NCBI GenBank assembly: GCA_900756575.1
Contig: CAAEKQ010000008.1
Coordinates: forward strand, 11,274-75,273
Direction of reading: 5' to 3'
Origin: an uncultured Oscillospiraceae bacterium
Lineage (GTDB): Bacteria; Bacillota; Clostridia; Oscillospirales; Oscillospiraceae
Length of the DNA: 64,000 nt
Positions 1 through 8,085 of the stretch are shown here, in pieces. Below the pieces are notes generated by a model. It made no database searches and was not told the origin of the DNA. It was given only the letters and a program-made list of their open reading frames with translations. The position numbers were made by a program, and so were the translations under genes. Each line of letters starts with the position of its first letter. The first letter of the stretch is position 1.

Positions 1-230
1 GAAGCAGCGCGTTAATTGATAAAGCAAAATATATGCCCTTCTTCTACAAATTAGAAGAAGACAGTGTGCATATTGCTATGGCAGATGGAGATTTGCTGTT
101 GTGTTCATTAAAAGACGGAAAGCTAGTAACCGAGCCAGGCAGTGACTGGCAGGCATCACCAATGATCCATTATAAAAGCCGTCCAAATACTTCTACAATG
201 CAAACTGATTCTACGGCATCCAATTCTTAA
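1..230 (+). CDS. C-terminal end of an unidentified protein, cut by the window edge
   Basis: The frame is open from base 3 to the TAA at 228-230, so this is the last 75 or so residues of a gene that starts left of the window. The ATG at 33 has no Shine-Dalgarno sequence before it and is probably an internal Met. The visible part looks like alternating beta strands (for example HIAMADGDLLLCSL) followed by a Ser/Thr-rich polar tail. I do not recognise the family. A hairpin at 298-327 could end its transcript. Confidence 0.5.
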   Translation, partial: SSALIDKAKYMPFFYKLEEDSVHIAMADGDLLLCSLKDGKLVTEPGSDWQASPMIHYKSRPNTSTMQTDSTASNS

Positions 231-297
231 TCATAATACAACTACCGAAAATGCTATCGCACAAAATCAAGCGCATCCGTGGTTTTACACAGGAAAA

Positions 298-327
298 ATG
301 AGCAATCCAGATAACCGGGTTGCTCAT
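298..327 (+). terminator. Hairpin downstream of the truncated first gene
   Basis: An 8-bp perfect stem, ATGAGCAA pairing with TTGCTCAT, is followed by a moderately T-rich stretch. Plausible weak intrinsic terminator; the rest of 231-556 holds only the promoter below. Confidence 0.45.
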
Positions 328-449
328 TTCCTATTATATTTCATAATTTACTGCGATTTGCAGCATTTCTGCACCGTATTTATATAATCTGTTATATATT
401 GTGCATAAAACTCTGTCCACAGAACCCGCCCTTTTGGGTAGAAGTTCTA

Positions 450-478
450 TTGAAAATACACAAATGACCCGGTATAAT
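450..478 (+). promoter_or_regulatory. Sigma-A promoter of the first CoA-transferase
   Basis: TTGAAA at 450-455 and TATAAT at 473-478 are separated by 17 bp. Transcription would begin near 485 and give a leader of about 70 nt. Confidence 0.75.
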
Positions 479-556
479 AGGGATGTTTGGATAGTAACTA
501 AGGCATGAATTTGCCTACGAAAAATTTGGGGAATCCCCCGGAAAGAGGTTTGCCGA

Positions 557-1867
557 ATGACTTACGAAGATTACAAAAAAATCTACGAATCGAAAAAAGG
601 CACCGTCCAGGACGCTCTGGATATGATTCACTCCGGCGACGTAATCTGGTGCTCCAACAACTACAACGAGCCCGAAACCCTGTTTGGTCGTCTCCACGAG
701 ATTGCTGACCGCGTGGACAACGTGATCGTTTACAAGAGCCGTATCGGTCGTTATCCCTTCATGATGACCCCCGGCATGAACGGTCACATCAACTGCCACA
801 ACTACTTCTATGGCCCCTCCTATCGTGAGGCCCACAAGCTGCTGAACGCCAGCTTCATTCCCGTTGATCTGCCCAACTACTACCGCATGGTCAACCGTCA
901 TAAGCCCTGCAACATCTTTACCGCTCAGGTTTCTCCCATGACCGAAGACGGCAAGCTGTACGTCGGCATGAACCAGACCATCGAGTACTATGCCATTAAG
1001 GACGCCATCGAGCAGCACAAGAAGATCATCGTTGAGGTGAACCCCAACTTGACCTATATGAACGGCTCCGCTTACATCCCCGTTGAGGCTGTTACCCTGC
1101 TGTACGAGGTCAACACCCCCGAGTACTGCATTGGCCCTGTTACCACCACTCCCGAAGAGGATAAGATCGGCGAAATGGTCGCATCCCTCATCGACGACGG
1201 CGATACCATCCAGATGGGCATCGGCGGCATCCCCGATACCGTCGGCAAGCACCTGATGGACAAGCATGATCTGGGCCTGCACACCGAGCAGTTCACCTCC
1301 TCCATGGCAGACCTCATCGAGGCTGGCGTTATCACCGGTGCTCGCAAAGCCTACGATCAGGGTATGCATGTGGGCGTATTTGCTGACGGCACCCATGAGC
1401 TGTATCAGTACCTGCACAACAACCCCAAGTGCATCATGAAGCCCGGCCCCGAGGTTCTGAACCCCCACAACATTGCTCGTCAGGATCACATGGTCTCCAT
1501 CAACACCCTGGTTGAGATCGATCTGACCGGCCAGGTTTGCGCTGAGTCCATCGGACCTGTGCAGTACTCCGGTTCCGGCGGCGGCTTCTGCTTCACCCTG
1601 GGCACCTACTTCGCTGAGCACGGCAAGGGCATCCTGTGCTTCCAGTCCCGTACCAAGAAGGGAATGCCCAAGATCAAGGCTACCCTGACTCCCGGCGCAG
1701 TTGTGACCCATCAGCGTAACTACATCCAGTACGTTGTTACCGAGAACGGCATTGCCGATCTCCGTGGTACCACCGTCCGTGAGCGCGCAAAGATGCTCAT
1801 CAACCTGGCTCATCCCGATGACCGCGAGGAGCTCACCCGCGCTGCCAAGGAGCTTTACTACTTCTAA
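557..1867 (+). CDS. Acetyl-CoA hydrolase/transferase family CoA-transferase (paralog 1)
   Basis: A 436-residue cytoplasmic family-I CoA-transferase of the butyryl-CoA:acetate / 4-hydroxybutyrate CoA-transferase group, which moves CoA between short-chain acids. The two-lobed family architecture is complete: an N-terminal lobe starting YEDYKKIYESKKG, a CoA-binding glycine loop MGIGGIPDTV (about 220-229), and the expected catalytic Glu244 in LHTEQF, which forms the glutamyl-CoA intermediate in this family. The C-lobe glycine loop is SGSGGGFCFTLG, clearly different from the SG(T/P)GG..D.AYG of the two paralogs at 13292 and 16811, so the acid substrate may differ. Own promoter and strong terminator indicate a monocistronic, probably highly expressed gene; codon use is strongly biased. 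The exact substrate cannot be read from the sequence. Confidence 0.88.
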   Translation: MTYEDYKKIYESKKGTVQDALDMIHSGDVIWCSNNYNEPETLFGRLHEIADRVDNVIVYKSRIGRYPFMMTPGMNGHINCHNYFYGPSYREAHKLLNASFIPVDLPNYYRMVNRHKPCNIFTAQVSPMTEDGKLYVGMNQTIEYYAIKDAIEQHKKIIVEVNPNLTYMNGSAYIPVEAVTLLYEVNTPEYCIGPVTTTPEEDKIGEMVASLIDDGDTIQMGIGGIPDTVGKHLMDKHDLGLHTEQFTSSMADLIEAGVITGARKAYDQGMHVGVFADGTHELYQYLHNNPKCIMKPGPEVLNPHNIARQDHMVSINTLVEIDLTGQVCAESIGPVQYSGSGGGFCFTLGTYFAEHGKGILCFQSRTKKGMPKIKATLTPGAVVTHQRNYIQYVVTENGIADLRGTTVRERAKMLINLAHPDDREELTRAAKELYYF

Positions 1868-1881
1868 TCTCCGCCCTCTCT

Positions 1882-1915
1882 GCCCGGCACAGCTTTTGCT
1901 GTGTCGGGCTTTTTT
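1882..1915 (+). terminator. Intrinsic terminator of CoA-transferase paralog 1
   Basis: A 12-bp stem (1882-1893 with 1898-1909, one G-U pair) has a TTTT loop and is followed by six Ts. Confidence 0.9.
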
Positions 1916-1924
1916 CGTTTTTTC

Positions 1925-1953
1925 TTGCAGTCGTGGATGGGATGTATTATAAT
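1925..1953 (+). promoter_or_regulatory. Sigma-A promoter of the FliB-like gene
   Basis: TTGCAG at 1925-1930 and TATAAT at 1948-1953 with a 17-bp spacer, just after the preceding terminator. Confidence 0.75.
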
Positions 1954-2022
1954 GAGAGCATAGGAAGTTTGATTCAGAACTATTTCCGCAAATTGCGATA
2001 TCATTCGCAAGGAGGCAATGCT

Positions 2023-2964
2023 ATGCGTTATACAAAGCCCGATTATCTGGAGCGTTTTTACTGCACCGCCGAAAACTGTCCCACTCCCTGTGCCGCTCCC
2101 GCGGACATCTGCTGGACCCGAACCCTGGGAGATACCTGTGAAACCGGCATCAGCATGACCTGCCCCCAGGCCGCAAACCTGATTTTGCTCCACGAGGCTC
2201 CCACGGTCTACCGCACCAGCCGGGACGGCACATCTCCCGCTGCCCCCCTCACCGGCGTCACGGAAAATCAGCTGTCACTCATGCTGGACGCCCGAAAGAC
2301 CACGGAGATCATCATTCAGAACCGCGCACTGCCCCTCCGTTCCAACGTCATGCTGCTGCTGATTTATGGCTTTGAGTTTGAGCCCATGATTACCTCCGGC
2401 TCCCGGTATGCCTATGACGAGCTGGACTGGGGTTTTACCGAGCAGCCCTACCGTCAGCTGTCCTACGCCCTCACTGCCCAGGGAAATTGGGAGATGAAGC
2501 GCAGCAATATGCTCCAACTTCTGATCCAGCTCCACGAACTCACCCGGGATGACGAGCTGCTCCAGGACCACTTAACCCACACCATCTCCTTGATCGAGCC
2601 CATGAGCGGCGAAGAATACAAGGCCCTCCGGGATACCTTCGACCAGTATATGAAGCCCCGGGATTACCTCTTTGAAAACCTCATGGTCTATTATATTCAC
2701 CGCTATTTTCTGGCCAATGCCCAGGAGCAGACGGTATTGCCCGGCATTCGGTTCTCCATGGTGAGCTTTGCAGTGATTCGCGCCATGTCCGCCCGGCTCT
2801 ATCAGGATACCGGCGTGCTGTCGGAACACGCATTTTCCGCGCTGTGTCGCCATTATGCCCGCTGTGTAGAGGAAAATCCCATGGTGCGCGAGATTTTGAA
2901 TCAGCGCTTCCTCACAGATCCCCTTTATTCTCAGGACAACCTCCAGCGGATGCTTTGGCAGTGA
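2023..2964 (+). CDS. FliB-like (flagellin lysine-N-methylase family) protein
   Basis: A 313-residue protein. The start is ATG 2023 because AAGGAGG lies at 2009-2015; the frame is open further upstream but the promoter at 1925-1953 argues against a longer protein. The N-terminus YTKPDYLERFYCTAENC with further Cys residues resembles the F.C....C..TCC entry of FliB-family proteins, and MTCPQAANLILLHEAP and LPLRSNVMLLLIYG resemble two further conserved blocks (the CP.aA.LLLL segment and the Leu-rich helix). The CxxTCC triad is reduced to CPTPC, losing one Cys. FliB methylates flagellin lysines in flagellated bacteria, but no flagellar gene lies in this window. Family assignment is by motif recall only; the substrate is unknown. 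Confidence 0.6.
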   Translation: MRYTKPDYLERFYCTAENCPTPCAAPADICWTRTLGDTCETGISMTCPQAANLILLHEAPTVYRTSRDGTSPAAPLTGVTENQLSLMLDARKTTEIIIQNRALPLRSNVMLLLIYGFEFEPMITSGSRYAYDELDWGFTEQPYRQLSYALTAQGNWEMKRSNMLQLLIQLHELTRDDELLQDHLTHTISLIEPMSGEEYKALRDTFDQYMKPRDYLFENLMVYYIHRYFLANAQEQTVLPGIRFSMVSFAVIRAMSARLYQDTGVLSEHAFSALCRHYARCVEENPMVREILNQRFLTDPLYSQDNLQRMLWQ

Positions 2965-2981
2965 TCCCAGAAAGCAAAAGT

Positions 2982-3012
2982 TTCCCCCGATGCATTTTGC
3001 ATCGGGGGATTC
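2982..3012. terminator. Bidirectional terminator between convergent genes
   Basis: An 11-bp perfect stem CCCCCGATGCA/TGCATCGGGGG with a TTT loop lies between the FliB-like gene and the leftward GH3 gene. T-rich flanks occur on both strands. Confidence 0.8.
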
Positions 3013-3014
3013 GT

Positions 3015-5576
3015 TTATTCAGCTTCGATTTCGGTTTCTTCCGGTCTGGGCGCTTCCTGCTTCAGCGTCCGCTGTACGCTGGCACAGCGCAGAATCACGC
3101 CAAGAATATGCATGGCGCAGGCCTGGAGGTCGCCGATGTGCATCTTCTGGCTGTAAGGACGAACGCCGCGGTTTTCGGTCTTATCCTCAGAAGCCAGGGC
3201 CTGAGCGATTTCCTCCACCACATCCGGGCCGCCGGGCTGAATCATGTCATTTCCGGCGCAAACGCTCAGCGCAGGCTGGCTGATTCCGCCGCCCCAGTCT
3301 GTCATCACAAAGCCCTTGAAGCCCCACTCATCCCGGAGGATGGCGGTGGTCAGGTCATAGTTGTTGGCGGAGGGCATACCGTTGATGTCGTTATAGGAGG
3401 TCATGACACTGTAGGGCTGGGCGGTTTTTACTGCAATCTCAAAGCCCTTGAGATAGATTTCCCGCAGCGCCCGCTGGGTCACAATATCGTTGGAATTGGT
3501 ACGCAGGGTCTCCTGGTTGTTGCCGGCAAAATGCTTGATGGTAACACCCACGCCGTTTTTCTGCACGCCCTTGGTAATCGCCGCCGCGCAGGTGCCGGCC
3601 AGCAGGGGATCCTCGGAGAAATACTCAAAGTTTCTGCCGCACAGGGGATTCCGGTGGATGTTCATACCCGGCGCCAGCCACAGCTCCACGCCGTATTCCA
3701 GCATCTCCAGGGCTACCGCAGCGCCGAACCGCTCCAGCACATCCGTGTCCCAGGAGCAGGCCAGCAGCGAGCCCACCGGGAATGCAGTGCAAAGCTGCTG
3801 CCCGATCACATCGCCCTCGTCGTTCTTGATCTTCTGGCTGATGCGAATGCCCGCAGGTCCGTCCGCCAGAGAAATGGGCGGAATGCCGTACTTTTCATAG
3901 AGATTCGCCGTCTCACCGGCAGCGCCCCGCACCTTCATGCCGCCGCCACCGAGAATGCCGTTAAAGGGCGGCTGGAAATCCGGGTCCTGCTGCACCTGCT
4001 CGGGCATACCGGACAGATCCATGCCGATGCCACAGACCAGGCCGCAGAGATCGGAGGCGTCCATAGATGCCACGAACTCGCTGAGGGAGCAGGTCTTGTT
4101 CATCACATCCCGCAGCCGCAGATCCACGCGATTCCGCCGCAGGGTGTGATAAGGCTTGCGGTATTTCACCTTCACCGTCCGGAATTCCCGGGCAGAGATG
4201 CGAACCGCGTGCTGCTGGGCAAAGTCCATCTCGTCCTTTTCGCCGGGATAGGAATACGCGGGGATTTCCTTGGCCGAAATGGTCTCGAAATTCTCGGGTA
4301 CATGGCCCATCCGGTCAGACAGCACCAGCGTGGTAACAGTCTGGGGCAGGAATACCGCGCCGCAAACCGTTGTGCTGCGGCTGTCGTTGCCCAGACGCAC
4401 ATAGTAATAGCCCTTTTCCAGCACATAGCTGTTGGTTTTCTCGTCAAAGGAGGCAAAATCAGAAAGCCGGAACTCCATGGTCAGAGTTTCCTCCTCACCG
4501 GGGGCTAGGAGCTTTGTTTTTGCAAAGGCACACAGCTTCTGCTTGGGCTGCTCCAGCTGTCCATCCGGGCAGGAGAGGTAGACCTGCATCACCTGACGTG
4601 CTGCATATACATCGCCGGTATTCTCTACTGTGGCGGTTACTGTCAGCCGGTCTCCGGTGGCTGCAAAGGAATAGGCCGCCAGCTCGGTTTTGCCGTAGCC
4701 AAGGCCATAACCAAAGGGATAGAGCACATCCTCCCCAAAGCTGTCGAAATAGCGATAGCCCACATAAATATCGTCGCTGTAGGCCACATCCACCTGCTCC
4801 TGCTGCTGGCCCATGGTGGTCTGAATGTTGCCGTTAAAGTGCTTCTGGCTGTACTCCTTGGCCGTGGGATACTGGGTGTAGGAAAGGGGCCAGGTGTCGG
4901 TCAAGTGGCCGGAGGGGAGTACGCTGCCGGTGAGTACATCAGCCACTGCGCCTGCATCCTGACCGGGCAGACCCATAAACAGCACTGCGGAGAACTTCTT
5001 GGCATACTCGCCAATCTCCAAAAATCCTGCGGTATTCAGCAGCAGAACGGTCTTTTCAAAATGGGTGGTCACCGCATCCATGAGCTTTTTTTCGCCCTCG
5101 GTGAGATAGATCATTCCCGGCTCCGCCTTCATATCCGCGCCCTCACCGGCAACCCGTGAGAGCACCACCACAGCAGCATCGTTGCCCACTGCAAAGCTGC
5201 GGATTTCCTCACCGGACAGGGGCATTTCCTCATTGTAATATCCCTTGGGCTCCATAAAGCCCTCCACGCACAGATTCTCGTGGGACAGGCACCAGGTGCG
5301 GTATTTCCGTGCCAGAAGTCCATCGGGCTTCAGCGACGGGCAGTTTTCCATTCCCTCCAGCAGGGAAATGGTCTTGAGATTATTGACATTGCCGGAGCCG
5401 GTGCCGCCCTTGACGGTATAGATCTGGCCCACGCCAAACAGCGCAACGGGAACCGGCTCTTCACTGCTGCCCAGCAGAGGCAGGGTGTTTCCTACATTCT
5501 TCAGCAACACCATGCTCTCCGCCGCAAGTGCCCGAGCTGTGGCTGCATTCTTGGTCATACGTGCAGATGCTTCCAT
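3015..5576 (-). CDS. Glycoside hydrolase family 3 beta-glucosidase with swapped domain order
   Basis: An 853-residue protein without a signal peptide, so it probably cleaves imported beta-glucosides in the cytoplasm. The domains run in the reverse of the usual GH3 order: the GH3 C-terminal (alpha/beta sandwich) domain comes first (about 14-270, beginning with ARALAAESMVLLKN), then a fibronectin-III-like domain (about 320-395), then the GH3 N-terminal TIM-barrel domain (about 540-800). The barrel carries the substrate-binding KHFAGNN around residue 680 and the nucleophile Asp760 in GFVMTDWGG. This swapped arrangement is known in some clostridial and ruminal beta-glucosidases such as Butyrivibrio BglA. 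AGGAGG precedes the ATG by 7 bases. It has its own promoter; no sugar transporter is adjacent. Confidence 0.9.
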   Translation of the reverse strand: MEASARMTKNAATARALAAESMVLLKNVGNTLPLLGSSEEPVPVALFGVGQIYTVKGGTGSGNVNNLKTISLLEGMENCPSLKPDGLLARKYRTWCLSHENLCVEGFMEPKGYYNEEMPLSGEEIRSFAVGNDAAVVVLSRVAGEGADMKAEPGMIYLTEGEKKLMDAVTTHFEKTVLLLNTAGFLEIGEYAKKFSAVLFMGLPGQDAGAVADVLTGSVLPSGHLTDTWPLSYTQYPTAKEYSQKHFNGNIQTTMGQQQEQVDVAYSDDIYVGYRYFDSFGEDVLYPFGYGLGYGKTELAAYSFAATGDRLTVTATVENTGDVYAARQVMQVYLSCPDGQLEQPKQKLCAFAKTKLLAPGEEETLTMEFRLSDFASFDEKTNSYVLEKGYYYVRLGNDSRSTTVCGAVFLPQTVTTLVLSDRMGHVPENFETISAKEIPAYSYPGEKDEMDFAQQHAVRISAREFRTVKVKYRKPYHTLRRNRVDLRLRDVMNKTCSLSEFVASMDASDLCGLVCGIGMDLSGMPEQVQQDPDFQPPFNGILGGGGMKVRGAAGETANLYEKYGIPPISLADGPAGIRISQKIKNDEGDVIGQQLCTAFPVGSLLACSWDTDVLERFGAAVALEMLEYGVELWLAPGMNIHRNPLCGRNFEYFSEDPLLAGTCAAAITKGVQKNGVGVTIKHFAGNNQETLRTNSNDIVTQRALREIYLKGFEIAVKTAQPYSVMTSYNDINGMPSANNYDLTTAILRDEWGFKGFVMTDWGGGISQPALSVCAGNDMIQPGGPDVVEEIAQALASEDKTENRGVRPYSQKMHIGDLQACAMHILGVILRCASVQRTLKQEAPRPEETEIEAE

Positions 5577-5610
5577 TCTTTATTCCTCCTGGCGTTCTAT
5601 TCGTACTAAT

Positions 5611-5639
5611 ACTATACACAAAAACCCGCTGGGCTGCAA
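5611..5639 (-). promoter_or_regulatory. Sigma-A promoter of the GH3 gene
   Basis: Read on the minus strand: TTGCAG (5639-5634), 17 bp, TATAGT (5616-5611). Confidence 0.7.
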
Positions 5640-5661
5640 CAGAATTTTGCGCCCCTGCCTC

Positions 5662-5702
5662 CGCAAAAACGCCCCGCGCCGGAAGAAGCTGCCGGGCGGG
5701 GC
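5662..5702 (-). terminator. Terminator of the CBS-domain gene
   Basis: On the minus strand GCCCCGC (5702-5696) pairs with GCGGGGC (5677-5671) and is followed by GTTTTTG. Confidence 0.75.
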
Positions 5703-5708
5703 ATGGGA

Positions 5709-6143
5709 TTATTCCAAAGGAATGGTTTGCTCCTTCTGCTGGAAATACTTCTCCATACAGTATTCCATGATTTTCTGACGGGTGACAATGCCGATAAACG
5801 CCTCCCGGTCATCCACCACCGGTACAAAGTTCTGCTCCACTGCCATGGCCACCAGCTCTTCAGGCGAGGTGGTAACGGTCACAGGCAGGTAATCCTTTCT
5901 CCGGGCAACCTCCATCACCGGCCGGCCCTCGGCGTCCTTCATGTTCATCATATAGTTATTCTTGATGGCCCAGAGCAGATCGCCCTCGGAGATAGTGCCC
6001 ACATATTCTCCCGAACGCTTGAGAATCGGGATCGTGGCAAATCGTCCGCCGTGCTCCATGCGTTCCAGGGCCTGACGAATAGTGAAATCATCAAAAATAT
6101 ATGTACAGTTGGCTTTATGGGTCAGAAAGAACAGAATATTCAT
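5709..6143 (-). CDS. CBS-domain pair protein
   Basis: A 144-residue protein made almost only of two CBS motifs (about 5-60 and 75-137), with the typical strands ATIPILKRSGEYVGTISEGD and FVPVVDDREAFIGIVTRQ. CBS pairs bind adenine nucleotides; stand-alone pairs of this size in Firmicutes include the c-di-AMP-binding DarB/CbpB type, but I cannot assign the ligand here. A c-di-AMP receptor (darA) is also present at 62005, so a link to that signal is possible but is inference. GGAGG lies upstream of the ATG; the gene has its own promoter and terminator and is monocistronic. Confidence 0.85.
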   Translation of the reverse strand: MNILFFLTHKANCTYIFDDFTIRQALERMEHGGRFATIPILKRSGEYVGTISEGDLLWAIKNNYMMNMKDAEGRPVMEVARRKDYLPVTVTTSPEELVAMAVEQNFVPVVDDREAFIGIVTRQKIMEYCMEKYFQQKEQTIPLE

Positions 6144-6186
6144 TCAGAAAGCTCCTCCCTCGTCTGTTTCGCAATGATTCTATCTT

Positions 6187-6214
6187 ATTATACCATAGTT
6201 TTTCCCACAAGCAA
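6187..6214 (-). promoter_or_regulatory. Sigma-A promoter of the CBS-domain gene
   Basis: Minus strand: TTGCTT (6214-6209), 16 bp, TATAAT (6192-6187). Confidence 0.7.
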
Positions 6215-6233
6215 TGAAGGAACTATGAACGAC

Positions 6234-6278
6234 GAAAAAAAAGCACCGGAATTACAGATTTCTCTGCAATTCCGGTGC
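6234..6278 (-). terminator. Strong terminator of metY
   Basis: On the minus strand a stem of about 16 bp (GCACCGGAATTGCAGA with TCTGTAATTCCGGTGC, one mismatch) and a GAAA loop are followed by eight Ts. Confidence 0.92.
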
Positions 6279-6295
6279 AAAAGAGAGGGAATGAA

Positions 6296-7579
6296 TTACT
6301 TTACAGCCTGGAACGCCTGCTCCAGATCTGCGATGATATCGTCGATGTGCTCGGTGCCGATAGACAGGCGGATGGTGTTGGGCTTAATGCCCACATCCAG
6401 CAGCTCCTCCTCGGACAGTTGAGAATGGGTGGTGGTAGCGGGATGGATCACCAGAGACTTCACATCTGCCACATTGGCCAGCAGGGAGAAGATCTTCAGA
6501 TGGTCGATGAACTCGAAGGCCTCCTTCTGGCCGCCCTTGATCTCGAAGGTAAAGATGGAAGCGCCGCCGTTGGGGAAGTACTTCTCATAGAGGGCATGAT
6601 CGGGATGATCGGGCAGGGAGGGATGGTTTACATGCTCCACCTGGGGATGGTTCACCAGATACTCTACCACCTTCTTGGTGTTCTCGGCATGGCGCTCCAG
6701 CCGCAGGGACAGAGTTTCGGTACCCTGGAGCAGCAGGAATGCCGCGAAGGGGGAGATGGTTGCGCCGGTATCCCGGAGCAGGATGGCGCGGATATAAGTA
6801 GCGAAGGCAGCGGGGCCCGCAGCCTCGGTGAACTTTACGCCGTGATAGCTGGGGTTTGGCTCGGAAATCCAGGGATATCTGCCGGATGCCGCCCAATCGA
6901 AGGTGCCGCCGTCTACAATTACGCCGCCCAGGGTGGTGCCATGGCCGCCGATAAACTTGGTTGCGGAATGAACCACCACGTCTGCTCCGTGCTCGATGGG
7001 ACGGATGAGATAGGGGGTGCCGAAGGTGTTGTCAATGACCAGAGGCAGGCCGTGCTTATGGGCGATGGCTGCAATGGCGTCGATATCGGGAATATCGGAG
7101 TTGGGGTTGCCCAGGGTCTCGATGTAGATTGCCTTGGTGTTGTCCTGAATGGCACCCTCGACCTCGCCCAGGTTATGGGCATCCACAAAGGTTGCCTCAA
7201 TGCCATACAGGGGCAGGGTATGGGCCAGCAGGTTGGAGGTGCCGCCGTAAATGGTCTTCTGGGCTACAATGTGCTCGCCCTGCTTTGCCAGCGCCTGGAG
7301 GGTGTAGGTGATGGCTGCTGCACCGGAAGCCACTGCCAGGCCTGCAACGCCGCCCTCCAGCGCTGCGATACGCTTTTCAAATACGTCCTGGGTAGAGTTG
7401 GTCAGACGGCCATAGATATTGCCCGCATCAGCCAGGCCAAAACGGTCGGCAGCGTGCTGGGAGTTGTGGAACACATAAGAAGTGGTGGCATAGATGGGAA
7501 CGGCACGTGCGTCGGTTACGGGATCGGCCTGCTCCTGACCAACGTGAAGCTGCAGGGTTTCAAATTTATATTCAGACAT
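6296..7579 (-). CDS. metY: O-acetylhomoserine aminocarboxypropyltransferase (sulfhydrylase)
   Basis: A 427-residue PLP enzyme of the Cys/Met metabolism family that makes homocysteine from O-acetylhomoserine and sulfide, feeding methionine synthesis. The PLP-binding Lys208 lies in VVHSATKFIGGHGTT and the pyridine-nitrogen Asp183 in VIDNTFGTP. The length and the long segment with SGRYPWISEPNPSYHG fit the MetY subgroup rather than the shorter cystathionine gamma-synthase or beta-lyase. AGAGGTT precedes the ATG. Transcription from 7851-7879 first crosses a 36-codon leader ORF and a terminator hairpin, suggesting attenuation control by sulfur amino acid supply. No S-box or other SAM riboswitch is recognisable upstream. 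Confidence 0.92.
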   Translation of the reverse strand: MSEYKFETLQLHVGQEQADPVTDARAVPIYATTSYVFHNSQHAADRFGLADAGNIYGRLTNSTQDVFEKRIAALEGGVAGLAVASGAAAITYTLQALAKQGEHIVAQKTIYGGTSNLLAHTLPLYGIEATFVDAHNLGEVEGAIQDNTKAIYIETLGNPNSDIPDIDAIAAIAHKHGLPLVIDNTFGTPYLIRPIEHGADVVVHSATKFIGGHGTTLGGVIVDGGTFDWAASGRYPWISEPNPSYHGVKFTEAAGPAAFATYIRAILLRDTGATISPFAAFLLLQGTETLSLRLERHAENTKKVVEYLVNHPQVEHVNHPSLPDHPDHALYEKYFPNGGASIFTFEIKGGQKEAFEFIDHLKIFSLLANVADVKSLVIHPATTTHSQLSEEELLDVGIKPNTIRLSIGTEHIDDIIADLEQAFQAVK

Positions 7580-7642
7580 AATAATAACCTCTTTCTATGA
7601 AAAAATCTTGTTTTGGTTGGTTCGTTTTTCAATTTTGGGTGC

Positions 7643-7672
7643 AAAAAAGCCCGGACACCATTCTGCCCGGAC
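7643..7672 (-). terminator. Attenuator-type terminator in the metY leader
   Basis: On the minus strand the near-self-complementary octamer GTCCGGGC occurs twice (7672-7665 and 7656-7649). The copies pair with two G-U wobbles and are followed directly by TTTTTT. It lies between the leader ORF and metY, so it can only act as a conditional terminator. A CCGGAC at 7743-7738, inside the leader ORF, is complementary to the GTCCGG of either arm and could form a competing antiterminator. Confidence 0.65.
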
Positions 7673-7694
7673 AACAACTGCATTTGCGGCGCTT

Positions 7695-7805
7695 TTATGC
7701 CATAAGGGTACAGGAAAGCCGCCCACACGCAGATTGCGTCCGGTGCCCAAGCATTCGCCCACAGCGGAAATTGCTGCGGAGGAGAGACTGAAACTGAATT
7801 CTCAT
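7695..7805 (-). CDS. Putative Cys-containing leader peptide of metY (36 codons)
   Basis: The mini-ORF starts at ATG 7805 with AGGAGGT at 7819-7813, seven bases upstream, one of the best ribosome binding sites in the region, so translation is likely. The product is a basic 36-residue peptide starting MRIQFQSLLRSNFRCG, with Cys at 15, 27 and 32 and internal Met at 18 and 35. It lies between the metY promoter (7851-7879) and the attenuator hairpin (7643-7672). A GC-rich hairpin spans its 3' end. Position, strong RBS and sulfur amino acids suggest ribosome-mediated attenuation; I infer this and do not know of a characterised homolog. Confidence 0.6.
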   Translation of the reverse strand: MRIQFQSLLRSNFRCGRMLGHRTQSACGRLSCTLMA

Positions 7806-7850
7806 GATGCTGACCTCCTGCTTAAATGGTTTTCCTATCGGATTGATATG

Positions 7851-7879
7851 ATATTAGCACAACTTTCCAGGTCTGTCAA
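7851..7879 (-). promoter_or_regulatory. Sigma-A promoter of the metY leader transcript
   Basis: Minus strand: consensus TTGACA (7879-7874), 17 bp, TAATAT (7856-7851). Related sequences TTTCCGATTG and CAATCCGATAGG flank the promoter and might be an operator; that is speculative. Confidence 0.85.
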
Positions 7880-7994
7880 TCGGAAATTCTAAAACTTTTC
7901 TAACTTCGCAGGAATTCGTCAGAATGCTTGCAGTTTCCCCTGCAAAGGGCCCGGAATATTGGTGGTTTTCCCCGATTTTCTGCATAAGCTCGCC

Positions 7995-8039
7995 ATGAAA
8001 ACAGCACCCCCAATACCGAAACGCCAGTATTGGGGGTGC
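7995..8039 (-). terminator. Terminator of the MATE-YjjG operon
   Basis: A 13-bp perfect stem GCACCCCCAATAC/GTATTGGGGGTGC (8004-8016 with 8027-8039); on the minus strand it is followed by TGTTTTC. The remaining 7880-7995 shows nothing further. Confidence 0.85.
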
Positions 8040-8085
8040 CGGTCCATTTGCAGTTCCGTTTTTCCGAATTTCCGATTGTACTACC

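Noticed and set aside
2844..4508. Plus-strand frame across the end of the FliB-like gene and the GH3 gene
   Set aside because: It overlaps two supported genes and a terminator and has repetitive His/Gly composition.
7580..7880. SAM (S-box) or T-box riboswitch before metY
   Set aside because: The conserved S-box core and T-box motif are absent; the leader ORF and terminator explain the region better.
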